A DNA stretch of 64,000 bases from assembly GCA_036396795.1 (NCBI GenBank), contig DASWKF010000090.1, positions 1 to 64,000 of the forward strand, given 5' to 3'. The translations under genes were made by a program, and so were the position numbers. This document shows positions 34,493 through 42,857 of the stretch, one piece after another (the stretch's first letter is position 1; each line of letters starts with the position of its first letter). Under the pieces are notes generated by a model. That model searched no databases. It was given only the letters and a program-made list of their open reading frames with translations, and was not told where the DNA came from. Source of the DNA: JAHEEM01 sp036396795. Its GTDB lineage: Bacteria > Pseudomonadota > Gammaproteobacteria > Steroidobacterales > Rariloculaceae.

Positions 34493-34996
34493 ATGGCCAC
34501 GTTTTCTGCGAGTCTCGGCCATCGCCGACGAGACGCCGGTGTGCCGATCCTCATGCTGGCGTGCCTCGGCCTCGGCGCCTGCGCGGGCCTGACGACGCGC
34601 GATCCGCTGAGCATCAGCGTGGCCGGGATAGAGCCGCTTCCAGGCGAGGGCTTGGAGTTGCGTTTGGCGGTCATCGTTCGAGTGCAGAATCCCAATGATT
34701 TACCCGTAGAGTACACGGGCGTCGCGCTCGATCTGGCGTTGAACGGCCGTACGCTCGCCACCGGCGTCAGTGACGCGGTCGGGTTGGTGCCGCGCTATGG
34801 CGAAACCACCTTCACCGTTCCGGTGACTATCTCCGCATTCAACGTCGCGCGGCAGCTCGTGGGATTCTTGAACGGCTCGCCCACCGACGAGATCGAGTAT
34901 CGCGTACGAGGCAAGCTCGAGGGCGGGCTGTTCGGCACGCGCCGTTTTAGTGACGAGGGGTCGTTCGTGTTGCGCCTGCCGGATCAAGCGCTATAA
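34493..34996 (+). CDS. LEA14/WHy-domain lipoprotein
   Basis: The 167-residue protein has a lipoprotein signal with LACLGLGACAGL (Cys near residue 30) and a WHy/LEA-14 domain: DPLSISVAGIEPLPGEGLEL, RVQNPNDLPVEYTGVALDLA with the N-P-N motif, and YGETTFTVPVTISAFNVARQ. Such proteins are linked to stress tolerance in the periplasm. No operon partner is evident apart from the LysE gene 15 bp downstream. Confidence 0.82.
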   Translation: MATFSASLGHRRRDAGVPILMLACLGLGACAGLTTRDPLSISVAGIEPLPGEGLELRLAVIVRVQNPNDLPVEYTGVALDLALNGRTLATGVSDAVGLVPRYGETTFTVPVTISAFNVARQLVGFLNGSPTDEIEYRVRGKLEGGLFGTRRFSDEGSFVLRLPDQAL

Positions 34997-35011
34997 GGGT
35001 ACGGCGGGGCA

Positions 35012-35632
35012 GTGGTGAATATCGGTCTCTATGCCGCGTTCGTCGCCGCAACCGTCGTTTTGATTGCGATACCGGGTCCCACGGTCATGCTCGTGACGTC
35101 GATCACGCTCGGACGCGGCATTCGTGCGGGGCTGACCGCCGTGGCCGGCAGCGCATTGGCCGCTGCCGTTTGTCTTTCGATCATCGTTGCGGGTATCGCC
35201 TCGGTGATCGCCATGTTTCGCGAATGGTTCGTCGTGCTGCGATGGATCGGCGCGATCTATCTGATTTATCTGGGCCTGAGAGCCTGGCTCTCCGCATCGC
35301 CTGACGAGAATTCCGTCGCGATGCGCGTTTCCTCGGTGAGAGATTTCGGCCAGGGTTTCCTGACGACCTTGACCAACCCGAAGACGCTGCTGTTTCTGAG
35401 CGCTTTCTTCCCCCAGTTCATCGACCCTGCATTGCCGGCTCTCGGTCAGCTTCTGATCCTGTCGGCGACTTTTCTCGTGCTGTTGGCGGCCTTGGACACC
35501 TGCTGGGTCTGTCTGGCCTCGGCAATCGGCGCCAAGCTCAGAGGCGAGAGATTCAAACGCCTATGCGACAGGATCGGCGGATCGATTTTGATCGGCGCCG
35601 GCGCGAGCCTGGCTTTGGATCGGCGCGTGTGA
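35012..35632 (+). CDS. LysE/RhtB-family amino-acid exporter
   Basis: The 206-residue membrane protein has the LysE motif IPGPTVMLVTSITLGRGIRA near the N-terminus and six hydrophobic segments, with GFLTTLTNPKTLLFLSAFFP and ILIGAGASLALDRR at the end. LysE/RhtB proteins export amino acids such as Lys, Arg, homoserine and Thr. It uses a GTG start (35012, or 35015). It is one of two likely metabolite exporters near the attenuators, but has no attenuator itself. Confidence 0.9.
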   Translation: MVNIGLYAAFVAATVVLIAIPGPTVMLVTSITLGRGIRAGLTAVAGSALAAAVCLSIIVAGIASVIAMFREWFVVLRWIGAIYLIYLGLRAWLSASPDENSVAMRVSSVRDFGQGFLTTLTNPKTLLFLSAFFPQFIDPALPALGQLLILSATFLVLLAALDTCWVCLASAIGAKLRGERFKRLCDRIGGSILIGAGASLALDRRV

Positions 35633-35692
35633 GCGCAGCGCGCGTGTCGATTCCGATCGGAGTACAATTCCGAAAACGATAAGGGGGGCGCG

Positions 35693-36757
35693 ATGTTACC
35701 CTTCGGCAAGACCGAATATGCCGGCTTTGGATTGGGGGCCGCCGCCGGAGCGATGATCCTTGCCGCGTTGATTTCTCTGCCGGCCGCGGCGCATCACAGC
35801 GCCAAGATCTTCGATCCCGGCACCGTGCTCGCGCTGCCGGGCACGGTCACTCGGTTCAGCTGGACCAATCCGCACACGTATATCTATGTCGAGACCATGG
35901 ACGAGAGCGGCGAGCCGGTCGAATGGGAGATCGAGACCGATGCGATCCCGATCCTCGTGCGCAGCGGCTGGACGCGGGACTCCTTCAAGGCCGGCGAGCC
36001 GGTGCTGATCCGCGCGCGGCCCGACAGGAACCGGGAACGGCGCCACGCGCTGCTGGTGTCGGCGGAGAAGGCCGACGGCACGGTCGTCTCGGCCAGATCT
36101 TATTTTCTGCGCCGGTCCGAGGATCGCGAATTGCTGGCGCAGGCATCGAGTTTCTCGGGCCGTTGGGAGCTGCGCTTCGAAGACTACGAGCGTTTCTATG
36201 CGGAATGGGCAGCAGTTGCGCTCACCGAGCGAGGGGCGGCGGCGAGCGCGGCGTACGACGTCCGCCTCGACAGCCCGGCCGCGCAGTGCATCGCCGCGCC
36301 GCTGCCGTCCATTCTCGTCGCGCCCTATCTCAGTGAGATCGAGTTGCGCGAGGATGCGATCGTGCTGCGCAACGAGCGTTTCAATGCCGAGCGGATCGTC
36401 CACATGGACGGGCGCGATCACCCGGCGAACGGCGAACGCACCAACCTCGGGCATTCGATCGGCCGTTGGGAAGGCGACGTGCTGGTCGTCGACACGGCGC
36501 TCTTCGCCGACCACCGGGCGCCGGTTTCCGGGCAGCAAGGTAACGAAGGCGTGCCCGCCGGGCCGAGCAAGCACGTCGTCGAGCGCTACCGCTTGAGCGA
36601 GGATCGCACGCGGTTGCTCATCGACTTCATGGTCGAGGATCCCGATTACCTGGCCGAACCCTTCACCGGCACGGTGCAGTGGTACTACGCGCCGCATTTC
36701 GAGATGCTCGGCTTCGGCTGCGATCCGGAAATCTCCAGGCGCTACACCCTCGAGTGA
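35693..36757 (+). CDS. Fused DUF6152 and GRWEGD-motif secreted protein
   Basis: The 354-residue protein has a signal peptide (AMILAALISLPAAAHHSAKI), then a DUF6152 domain at about 35-145 (VTRFSWTNPHTYIYVETMDE, SGWTRDSFKAGEPVLIRARP) and a C-terminal domain at about 150-350 with NLGHSIGRWEGDVLVVDTAL and VERYRLSEDRTRLLIDFMVE. These correspond to the separate proteins at 29155-29532 and 28396-29139, so this is a natural fusion of partners. It starts at ATG 35693 after an A/G-rich ribosome site (AAGGGGGG). Function unknown. Confidence 0.8.
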   Translation: MLPFGKTEYAGFGLGAAAGAMILAALISLPAAAHHSAKIFDPGTVLALPGTVTRFSWTNPHTYIYVETMDESGEPVEWEIETDAIPILVRSGWTRDSFKAGEPVLIRARPDRNRERRHALLVSAEKADGTVVSARSYFLRRSEDRELLAQASSFSGRWELRFEDYERFYAEWAAVALTERGAAASAAYDVRLDSPAAQCIAAPLPSILVAPYLSEIELREDAIVLRNERFNAERIVHMDGRDHPANGERTNLGHSIGRWEGDVLVVDTALFADHRAPVSGQQGNEGVPAGPSKHVVERYRLSEDRTRLLIDFMVEDPDYLAEPFTGTVQWYYAPHFEMLGFGCDPEISRRYTLE

Positions 36758-36773
36758 CGTCCAGCGCTTTTCC

Positions 36774-37274
36774 CTATCGCAGCCGCGCCATCGCGTAAGC
36801 ATCGCAATACTCGCCGTCGCGGTATGAATAGCGCCGCAAGGTTCCCTCGACCTCGAAGCCGCATTTCTTGTAGAGCCTGATCGCCGGCGCGTTGTCCGTG
36901 TAGACGATCAATTCCAAGCGCGTGAGGTTCAGCCACCGGTCGGCGAGCTCGATCGCCGCGCGCATCAGCGCGGTACCGATGCCTCGCCCCTGCCAGGCGT
37001 CATGGACCGCCATGCCAAGCTCGCCGGCGTGGCGCCGCCGCAGCGAGCGAGCAATCACGGTGAGACCGACGACGCCGACGACGGCGCCATCCGCGCAGGC
37101 CACGAGACCGATCCGCTCGTCCTGTTGCTCGGCCAAGCGCTTGCGCCAGGCCTCGATGGACGGAAACGGCACCTGCAGCGTGCCCCAGATCGCGCGGGGC
37201 TGAGCGTGGATCTCCTGTAACGCTCGGTAATCGTCGGGCTCCAGGCGGCGGATCTCGATGTTCTGCGTTTCCAT
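36774..37274 (-). CDS. GNAT-family N-acetyltransferase
   Basis: The 166-residue enzyme has RRLEPDDYRALQEIHAQPRA at the N-terminus, GVVGLTVIARSLRRRHAGEL, and the acetyl-CoA loop VHDAWQGRGIGTALMRAAIE (Q/RxxGxG/A), then RLELIVYTDNAPAIRLYKKC and GFEVEGTLRRYSYRDGEYCD. The pattern is close to L-amino-acid or phosphinothricin-type acetyltransferases, though substrate is uncertain. ATG 37274 lies 5 nt after the T-tract of attenuator 3, with no good ribosome site apart from AGGG in the terminator stem. Expression should depend on that attenuator. Confidence 0.9.
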   Translation of the reverse strand: METQNIEIRRLEPDDYRALQEIHAQPRAIWGTLQVPFPSIEAWRKRLAEQQDERIGLVACADGAVVGVVGLTVIARSLRRRHAGELGMAVHDAWQGRGIGTALMRAAIELADRWLNLTRLELIVYTDNAPAIRLYKKCGFEVEGTLRRYSYRDGEYCDAYAMARLR

Positions 37275-37278
37275 AACG

Positions 37279-37461
37279 AAAAAACCCTGGTTAGGCGGCT
37301 GCCTTCCAGGGTTCTCGCTAGGTAGGCAGTCGCGGTTAGGAGACTGCCTCAATCAACGCACGCGCCTAGGCAGTCCACCTCCGGTGGATGATCGGCTGCA
37401 TAATGCTGGCCAGTGCGCGTTTCATGGCGGCGATCCTACTGGGTCGCAGGGATGGTCGCAA
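37279..37461 (-). promoter_or_regulatory. Attenuator 3: promoter, leaderless uORF and alternative hairpins ahead of the GNAT gene
   Basis: On the minus strand a -35 TTGCGA (37456-37461) and -10 TAGGAT (37433-37438) are 17 bp apart; the uORF ATG is 7 nt after the -10. Segments: A GACTGCC (37369-37375), B GGCAGTC (37342-37348), C GACTGCC (37325-37331), D AAGGCAGCC (37297-37305). Terminator arms ACCCTGG and CCAGGGT (37306-37312, 37284-37290) end in six T. The promoter hexamers and spacing are identical to element 1. Confidence 0.87.
37366..37425 (-). CDS. Attenuator 3 leader peptide (19 aa)
   Basis: The uORF encodes MKRALASIMQPIIHRRWTA then TAG. The last six residues match leader 1 exactly, while the N-terminal thirteen differ, so conservation rises toward the stop codon. 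As in leader 1 the codons CAC CGG AGG TGG contain an internal GGAGGTGG and the rare Arg codon AGG. The stop lies in segment A, so a terminating or paused ribosome would mask that segment. Confidence 0.77.
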   Translation of the reverse strand: MKRALASIMQPIIHRRWTA

Positions 37462-37528
37462 GATCTCGACCATGCCTGCCTCCCGACGGATAGACAATTC
37501 GGTACGGTAATCCTAGTATTTCGCTCGT

Positions 37529-37673
37529 TCTCAGGGCGGGGCGAAAATCCCCACCGGCGGTGAGAGCCTCGAAGCTCGAGCCCGCGAGCGCTCTTTTCGC
37601 GCAACGCGATCAGAGGTCAGCAGATTCGGTGCGAATCCGAAGCCGACGGTGATAGTCCGGATGGGAGAGAGCG
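37529..37673 (+). ncRNA. FMN riboswitch (RFN element)
   Basis: The interval carries the RFN signatures in order: TCTCAGGGCGGGGCGAAA, CCCCACCGGCGGTGA, a variable stem, AGCAGATTCGGTGCGAATCC, GAAGCCGACGGTGATAGTCC and GGATGGGAGAGA. This is the aptamer that binds FMN and reduces expression of riboflavin genes. It lies about 87 bp ahead of ribH. A clear terminator is not seen after it, so control is probably at translation initiation around the GGAGG of ribH, in which the CTCC at about 37708-37712 may take part. Confidence 0.95.
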
Positions 37674-37759
37674 ACGTAGAGTCCGCTGTATGCGCGGCTG
37701 CTTGTCTATCTCCTGTCGCCCTGAGTGCATCGTCTGGCTGCCGCAGCGGAGGTACACGG

Positions 37760-38224
37760 ATGGATCAGAGGACCAGGGCACCTGGAAAGCCGTTACGCAT
37801 CGCCTTCATCAAGGCGCGCTGGCATGCCGATATCGTCGATCAGGGTCACGCCGGGTTCGCCGAGGAATTGGCGCGCCTCACCGACGGCTCAGCGAGCTTA
37901 GATGTCTTCGAGGTGCCGGGAGCTTTCGAGATTCCGCTGTTCGCGCGGGATCTCGCAAAGAGCGGCGAGTATTCCGCGGTTGTCGGTTGCGGCTTCGTCG
38001 TCGACGGTGGCATCTACCGGCACGAGTTCGTCGCGCAAGCGGTCATCTCCGGGCTGATGAACGCGCAGCTCGACGCCAGCGTGCCGATACTTTCTCTTGT
38101 GCTGACGCCGCAAGCGTTCCAGGATACCGATGAGCATCGCCGGTTCTTCCTCGAGCACCTAAACAAGAAGGGCAGAGAGACGGCGACCGCCTGCTTGTCG
38201 ATCTTGCGGGCACGAAGAGACTGA
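37760..38224 (+). CDS. ribH: 6,7-dimethyl-8-ribityllumazine synthase
   Basis: The 154-residue enzyme makes the lumazine precursor of riboflavin from the pyrimidine and butanone phosphate. Motifs: IAFIKARWHADIVDQGHAGF, DVFEVPGAFEIPLFARDLAK, VVGCGFVVDGGIYRHEFVAQ with the catalytic His of RHEFV, and DEHRRFFLEHLNKKGRETAT. The sequence resembles the type II (RibH2-like) group more than the capsid-forming type. ATG 37760 is behind GCGGAGG. Regulated by the FMN riboswitch; no other rib gene is in the window. Confidence 0.93.
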   Translation: MDQRTRAPGKPLRIAFIKARWHADIVDQGHAGFAEELARLTDGSASLDVFEVPGAFEIPLFARDLAKSGEYSAVVGCGFVVDGGIYRHEFVAQAVISGLMNAQLDASVPILSLVLTPQAFQDTDEHRRFFLEHLNKKGRETATACLSILRARRD

Positions 38225-39045
38225 GGGGGCCGGCGATTCGCTACATCTCAATAGCGTTACTCATCGCTGCGTTTGCCTGGCTCGCCATTGCGCAACGGCG
38301 TCGGTACAGGAGGGTAAGGCTTCGGAGAACGCCGCTCCCGGCGCAATTCGAGCCCATTCTCGAGCGCAACGTGCCGCTGTGCGCCCGGTTGCCCGAGCCG
38401 TTGCGGGCCGAGCTTCGGGGCCACATCAACGTGTTCTTGGATGAAAAGAACTTCATCGGCTGCGACGGCATGGAGATCGACGACGAAATTCGAGTCACCG
38501 TGGCCGCCCATGCTTGCATGCTGCTGCTCAATCGTCCGGCTCGGTATTTTCCTGGGTTCACCTCGATTCTCGTATACCCGGATACCTATGTCGTGAGAGA
38601 GACGACCTACGACGATCTTCTGGAAGTCGAGGAAGAAGAAACGAGGCACGGCGAGTCTTGGCATCGCGGACCGGTGGTGTTGTCGTGGAACGAGGTCCTG
38701 CGCGGCGCTTCAGGTACCAACGACGGCAACAACGTCGTCTTGCACGAGTTCGCCCACAAGCTCGACGAGGAAAACGACGTCGGCGACGGTTTGCCGATTC
38801 TCGAGGACGACAGCCAATATGCCGCTTGGGTCGAAGCGTTCACGAAGGAATATCGAGAGCTGGAACGAGGCGGTGTGAGCAGGATGCACCCAGTGTTGGA
38901 CGACTACGCCTTCACCTCGCCGGCCGAGTTCTTCGCCGTGGCCACGGAGTCGTTCTTCGAGAAGCCGGCGAAGATGAAGGAGACGCTCCCCGAGCTCTAC
39001 GAGCAACTAAAACGGTATTACGCGCTGGATCCGGCGGATTGGTAG
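38221..39045 (+). CDS. MtfA-like zinc-dependent peptidase, N-terminal membrane anchor, start uncertain
   Basis: The domain from about 38371 on matches MtfA peptidases: RLPEPLRAELRGHINVFLDE, EDDEIRVTVAAHACMLLLN-like region, VLHEFAHKLDEENDVGDGLP with the HExxH zinc motif (here HEFAH) and a downstream SPAEFFAVATESFFEKP Glu. The frame is open upstream to ribH and encodes a transmembrane stretch (YISIALLIAAFAWLAIA) and basic RRRYRR, as in anchored MtfA homologues. No ATG/GTG/TTG precedes that stretch; a CTG at 38221 overlapping the ribH stop could start it. GTG 38371 is the first standard start. Confidence 0.78.
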   Translation: MRGPAIRYISIALLIAAFAWLAIAQRRRYRRVRLRRTPLPAQFEPILERNVPLCARLPEPLRAELRGHINVFLDEKNFIGCDGMEIDDEIRVTVAAHACMLLLNRPARYFPGFTSILVYPDTYVVRETTYDDLLEVEEEETRHGESWHRGPVVLSWNEVLRGASGTNDGNNVVLHEFAHKLDEENDVGDGLPILEDDSQYAAWVEAFTKEYRELERGGVSRMHPVLDDYAFTSPAEFFAVATESFFEKPAKMKETLPELYEQLKRYYALDPADW

Positions 39046-39060
39046 GCGTATCTGCCTGCC

Positions 39061-41313
39061 TCAGGGCGTCCACGCGTAGCTGAGCTTCATGAACACGTCT
39101 CGATCGGTTTGTATGAGGCTCGAGATATCGTCGTCCTCTTTGTGATTGTCGGAGTAGCCGAGAAAGAACACTGTTTGCGGGTTGAGCTTGTAGGAATATA
39201 GCAACTGCGCGCCGATCGACAGCGTGCGCGCATTTTCGTCGGGATCGTCATAGAGATTGAGGTTGCGTTCGATGTCCTGCCGCTGCATGGTCAATCTCAT
39301 GAAGCTGCGCAAATTAAATTGCCAAGTGAGTCTGAAGTCGGTGAGCTGCGCGTCAAAGATCTTCTCACCGTTTTGCGTGTCGAGCTTCAACGACGTGTGC
39401 TGGAGACGCAATAGCAACCGTCGGTTTGCGTTCCATTCCATGGTCGGGATGAGTCGCAGCTCCTTTCCGAGGCGGGAGTTGTCGAAGTCGACCTGATCGC
39501 CGGTGCGCGCAAAGAAAGTGAACAGCAAGCCGCCACGTGGCTGTATCTGGGAGAACGTGAAGAAGTTTCTAGCATCATAGAGCGTACCGTCCCAGAATTG
39601 CTGCCGCCTTGCGACGGTCATTCGCAGCAGCGATTGCATCGGGCCATGAACGGCGAAAAAGGTGTTCACGAAGCTGTTGAGCAACTGATCATCGTGCTGT
39701 TCTACGCGGCCCAAGTTACCGCCCCAATCGATCCGGTTCCAGCGATTGTCATCCGTGCCGTGCCAGATTCGCTCCACGTGGGATACGACCTCGTCGATGC
39801 CGACCCGCGGCACGAACCCCATGTCCGCTCGAAACCCAGGGTCGAGTCGCTCGTAAACGGCGTTGGCGAACCATTCCCTCGAGCTGAAGGCATATCGCAG
39901 GTTCACTGCGTCGCCCTCAATCGGTTCCGTTGGTTGCTCGAAGTCCTCCGCGATATCGAGGGGGTATTGTGTTTTCGTGGTGAGATACTGAAATCGCACG
40001 TTGTGCGAATCGTTGATCCTGAATCGCCCGTCGAGCCCGATAACGTCATTGCTGTAGTCGTCGCCGGAACGGCTCGTCACCAGCGCCCCGAGCGCGGAAG
40101 CATTGCCGAGCCCCAGGCTGTAGCGCCCGACGAATGCATCGCTGGTCCATTCGAAGGATTCCGTATCGGAACTCAGCGGACCGGGGAACAGCAGGTTCGT
40201 GACGTCGTCGTTGGTCGCGAACAGGCCAAAAGTGTGGTTGCCGCGGCGGCCCGTGAGCTTCGCGCCAAAGTCTGGAAATGCGATGTTTCTGGTAAACACC
40301 GTGTTGATGGGGGTCGAGAAGAAGTCCGCGCCTTCCAGAAAGAACGGTCTCGATTCGGGGAAGAGCAGAGCGAACTGATTGTTGATATCGAGCTGCGGCA
40401 CGTCGGCTTCGACTTGCGAGAAGTCCGGATTCACCGCGATGTTGGCCGTGACGTCGGGTGTGATTCCCCAACGCAGGTTGATACCAAGCTCAATGCTCGG
40501 ATCGCCGTCCACCAGCGGGTCGGTCGCCGGCTCATCGCGTTTGTCGATTCTCGACACCACCAAGGAAGGCACGATCTCCAAGTCCCGCCCGGGCTCGGCA
40601 CCGGCGAAACCGGTGATTTTGGTCAACTGGCACAGATAGCAATTGCGGCCGCGTTCGAGCGGGTTGATGGAGATTCGAGCCCGGTCCAGACGCGGATGAA
40701 AACGCACGACGTCGATGCCCCAGGTCTGCGTCCCGTCGTAACGGGGGAATCGCAGCTGGCTGAATGGGATCGCTATCTCGACGATATATCCGTTTTCATC
40801 AATTCTGCCGACGGATTCCCAGATGGCGTCCCAGGAGTCGTCCTCCGCCCTGTTGATGTCGTCATTGGTCAAGTCCATCTGCACGCCAAGCGCGTTGACC
40901 AGAAACTCGAACGCGCGGCGCTCATCATTGAACGTATCGATAATGACGCCCACCATGTCGTCGTTGTAAGCCGTATCCCGGTCTCGAAGGTAGGCGCGAA
41001 TCTCTTCCGGATTCGGGTCCCGCGCGTCGAAGGCGATCAGGAACTGTGAGCCGTCCTCGAGCAAGTATGCGTGGGTCTGGACCAGCGCGGGCCGGTTCTC
41101 ACGCGGGTAGGTTTCGGTCGTGAGCTCCAGCACCAGGGCTTCGCTCCAGGCCGGCTCGTCGAGGAAGCCGTCGATCTCGATGTCTTCGGTGGTTCTGGGG
41201 ACGTCCCGGGTGCAGCAGCTCGCGATTTCGACGGCATTTTGCGCGTGGCCGCTCGAAGCAACGCAAAGCCAAAGGACAAGAACGGCAGCTTCGACTGCTT
41301 TCTCCCCCTTCAT
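39061..41313 (-). CDS. DUF5916-type outer-membrane protein with CBM9-like domain
   Basis: The 750-residue protein has a signal peptide (EAAVLVLWLCVASSGHA-QN). Residues 30-230 resemble a carbohydrate-binding family 9 fold (TTEDIEIDGFLDEPAWSEAL, FLIAFDARDPNPEEIRAYLR, AIPFSQLRFPRYDGTQTWGI), and the rest is a DUF5916 barrel (NFSQVEADVPQLDINNQFAL-like region, LFPESRPFFLEGADFFSTPI). These proteins are surface or outer-membrane proteins of unknown substrate. It ends with a barrel strand LSYAWTP. The start MKGEKAVEAAV is preferred over the ATG at 41382. Confidence 0.83.
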   Translation of the reverse strand: MKGEKAVEAAVLVLWLCVASSGHAQNAVEIASCCTRDVPRTTEDIEIDGFLDEPAWSEALVLELTTETYPRENRPALVQTHAYLLEDGSQFLIAFDARDPNPEEIRAYLRDRDTAYNDDMVGVIIDTFNDERRAFEFLVNALGVQMDLTNDDINRAEDDSWDAIWESVGRIDENGYIVEIAIPFSQLRFPRYDGTQTWGIDVVRFHPRLDRARISINPLERGRNCYLCQLTKITGFAGAEPGRDLEIVPSLVVSRIDKRDEPATDPLVDGDPSIELGINLRWGITPDVTANIAVNPDFSQVEADVPQLDINNQFALLFPESRPFFLEGADFFSTPINTVFTRNIAFPDFGAKLTGRRGNHTFGLFATNDDVTNLLFPGPLSSDTESFEWTSDAFVGRYSLGLGNASALGALVTSRSGDDYSNDVIGLDGRFRINDSHNVRFQYLTTKTQYPLDIAEDFEQPTEPIEGDAVNLRYAFSSREWFANAVYERLDPGFRADMGFVPRVGIDEVVSHVERIWHGTDDNRWNRIDWGGNLGRVEQHDDQLLNSFVNTFFAVHGPMQSLLRMTVARRQQFWDGTLYDARNFFTFSQIQPRGGLLFTFFARTGDQVDFDNSRLGKELRLIPTMEWNANRRLLLRLQHTSLKLDTQNGEKIFDAQLTDFRLTWQFNLRSFMRLTMQRQDIERNLNLYDDPDENARTLSIGAQLLYSYKLNPQTVFFLGYSDNHKEDDDISSLIQTDRDVFMKLSYAWTP

Positions 41314-41671
41314 GCCTTGAAGATACGCCAAGGCGGAACTTGGTCGCGGCATCCGTGCCTGTCCAACGGCTGGCCAGGCCATCCGGGCACTCTACAAGAA
41401 CGCGCTCGGGGATGTCAGCCGGGTTCGCGGCCGGTTTCTGTCGGGATCGAGGCCGCGCGGCTTGCAGCCGACTTGCTGCGCCCCGAGGGCTCGAGGGCGC
41501 AGCGGCGGCTCACCGCTCGACGAGCGGCGGAGTGGGCTTGCATATTCACCGTTCCTGAGACCCAGGTCTCAACTCGGCCGCGTGCGGTGGCCGATACTGT
41601 TTGCGTAGCCGTTCTGAAATCAAGACCGCTGGGCGTATCCGCCCAACGCGAGCGAAGGAGTGAGCTGAAAA
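41314..41671. other. Intergenic stretch without supported gene
   Basis: This 358-bp interval separates the start of the DUF5916 gene from the DUF4440 gene and should hold both promoters. Frames open here give Arg/Ser-rich translations that look non-coding. No hairpin with a T-tract and no repeat was noticed. Confidence 0.5.
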
Positions 41672-42061
41672 GTGACCGACGAACTTCTATTAGAGTTGCG
41701 TGGGCTCGAGGTGGAGCTTCACAGACCGGACGTGCGCGCCGACGGCTCAAGAATGAACGAATTGCTGCACTCGAAGTTCCACGAGATCGGCCGGTCTGGA
41801 CGCAGCTACACGAAGGCTGAAGTGCTGCGGGAGCTCGCCGACGGCAGTGCGCCCGGCTCGATCGAAGCGACGGATTTCGAGCTCTTCGAGGTCGGTTACG
41901 GCGCCGCATTGCTGACCTACAGATCGGCGCATGTCGACGCGCAAGGCCAGCCCTCCCGTCCCACGGTTCGCGCGTCGCTATGGACTCGCACGACCTTGGG
42001 GTGGCAGATGAGATTTCATCAGGCGACGCCCATCGAGGCGTCCGAGGATGCCGGCAGCTGA
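41672..42061 (+). CDS. DUF4440/SnoaL-like small protein
   Basis: The 129-residue protein starts with GTG 41672 behind GGAGTGAGC. LLLELRGLEVELHRPDVRAD, MNELLHSKFHEIGRSGRSYT, YGAALLTYRSAHVDAQGQPS and SLWTRTTLGWQMRFHQATP follow the NTF2/DUF4440 cone fold seen in many small proteins, which hold diverse ligands. FHEIGRSGR and the C-terminal FHQATP are typical of the subgroup. No partner gene suggests a role. Confidence 0.82.
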   Translation: MTDELLLELRGLEVELHRPDVRADGSRMNELLHSKFHEIGRSGRSYTKAEVLRELADGSAPGSIEATDFELFEVGYGAALLTYRSAHVDAQGQPSRPTVRASLWTRTTLGWQMRFHQATPIEASEDAGS

Positions 42062-42085
42062 CGAGACGGTCGCCCGACGAGCTCG

Positions 42086-42685
42086 CTAGCTCTTGCGCTT
42101 GGGCGCCTTCATCTTTTCACCGACGAGCTTCCCGAGCTTGTCGAGATCGACGGGGTTGCGCAGGAACGCGGCGCGCTCGGGCACGTCATCGCGATCCTCG
42201 AGTTCCTCGTCGCTCAAGTTGGTGAGCACGACGAGCTCGGCGTTGGGCGCACCGCTGCGCAACGATTGAAGCATCAACGAGCCGTTCATGCCCGGCATTT
42301 CGAGCTCGGTGACGATCAGATCCGGATCCAGTTTGTCGAGGCCGAGCAGCGCCTCGAAACCGCTGTCGAAGGTGACGATGGTCGCTGCAGGCTGCCAATC
42401 CTCGATCTTGATGCGGTAGAGCTCCAAATAGGTCGGATTGTCCTCGATGATCACGACCTTGCGTGCCTGCAGGCCCGTGACCGTCGCGATGACCTCGCGC
42501 TGTTCCTCGCGCAGCGCATCGACCGACGCGCGGGCGATCCGCCGATGGCCGCCGGCGGTTTTCCAAGCGTGCAGCACGCCGTTTTCCACCCATAGCTGAA
42601 TCGTGCGCACGGATACGCCGAGTAGCCGGGCGGCCTGCTGAGTGCTGATGAACTCCTCTCGCAGGGATTCCTTGCTGGTAGCCAT
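42086..42685 (-). CDS. Excisionase-type HTH fused to a degenerate receiver domain
   Basis: Residues 10-60 form a MerR/excisionase-like DNA-binding domain (FISTQQAARLLGVSVRTIQL, WVENGVLHAWKTAGGHRRIA). Residues 75-190 are a receiver fold (KVVIIEDNPTYLELYRIKIE, LDPDLIVTELEMPGMNGSLM, AAFLRNPVDLDKL). In the phosphoacceptor position the usual Asp is Glu (TELEMPG where LDLxMPG is normal) and the conserved Lys of KPVD is Asn (NPVD). Glu could mimic the phosphorylated state, so the protein may be constitutively active or sense another signal. No histidine kinase is adjacent. Confidence 0.88.
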   Translation of the reverse strand: MATSKESLREEFISTQQAARLLGVSVRTIQLWVENGVLHAWKTAGGHRRIARASVDALREEQREVIATVTGLQARKVVIIEDNPTYLELYRIKIEDWQPAATIVTFDSGFEALLGLDKLDPDLIVTELEMPGMNGSLMLQSLRSGAPNAELVVLTNLSDEELEDRDDVPERAAFLRNPVDLDKLGKLVGEKMKAPKRKS

Positions 42686-42857
42686 TAAGCGAGCTCCTTG
42701 AATTCGGCGATTATCACATTTTTCAGATTTAGCAAGTGTGACGATACCGACATAAACCTATGCTCGAGCCCCTATCCAACCAGAGTATCATATTTGCCGA
42801 TTTTATCTATTTTAGGGTGTTTGCGCGCCAAGTCGATGCCGCCGGCGCCCGCTGCCG

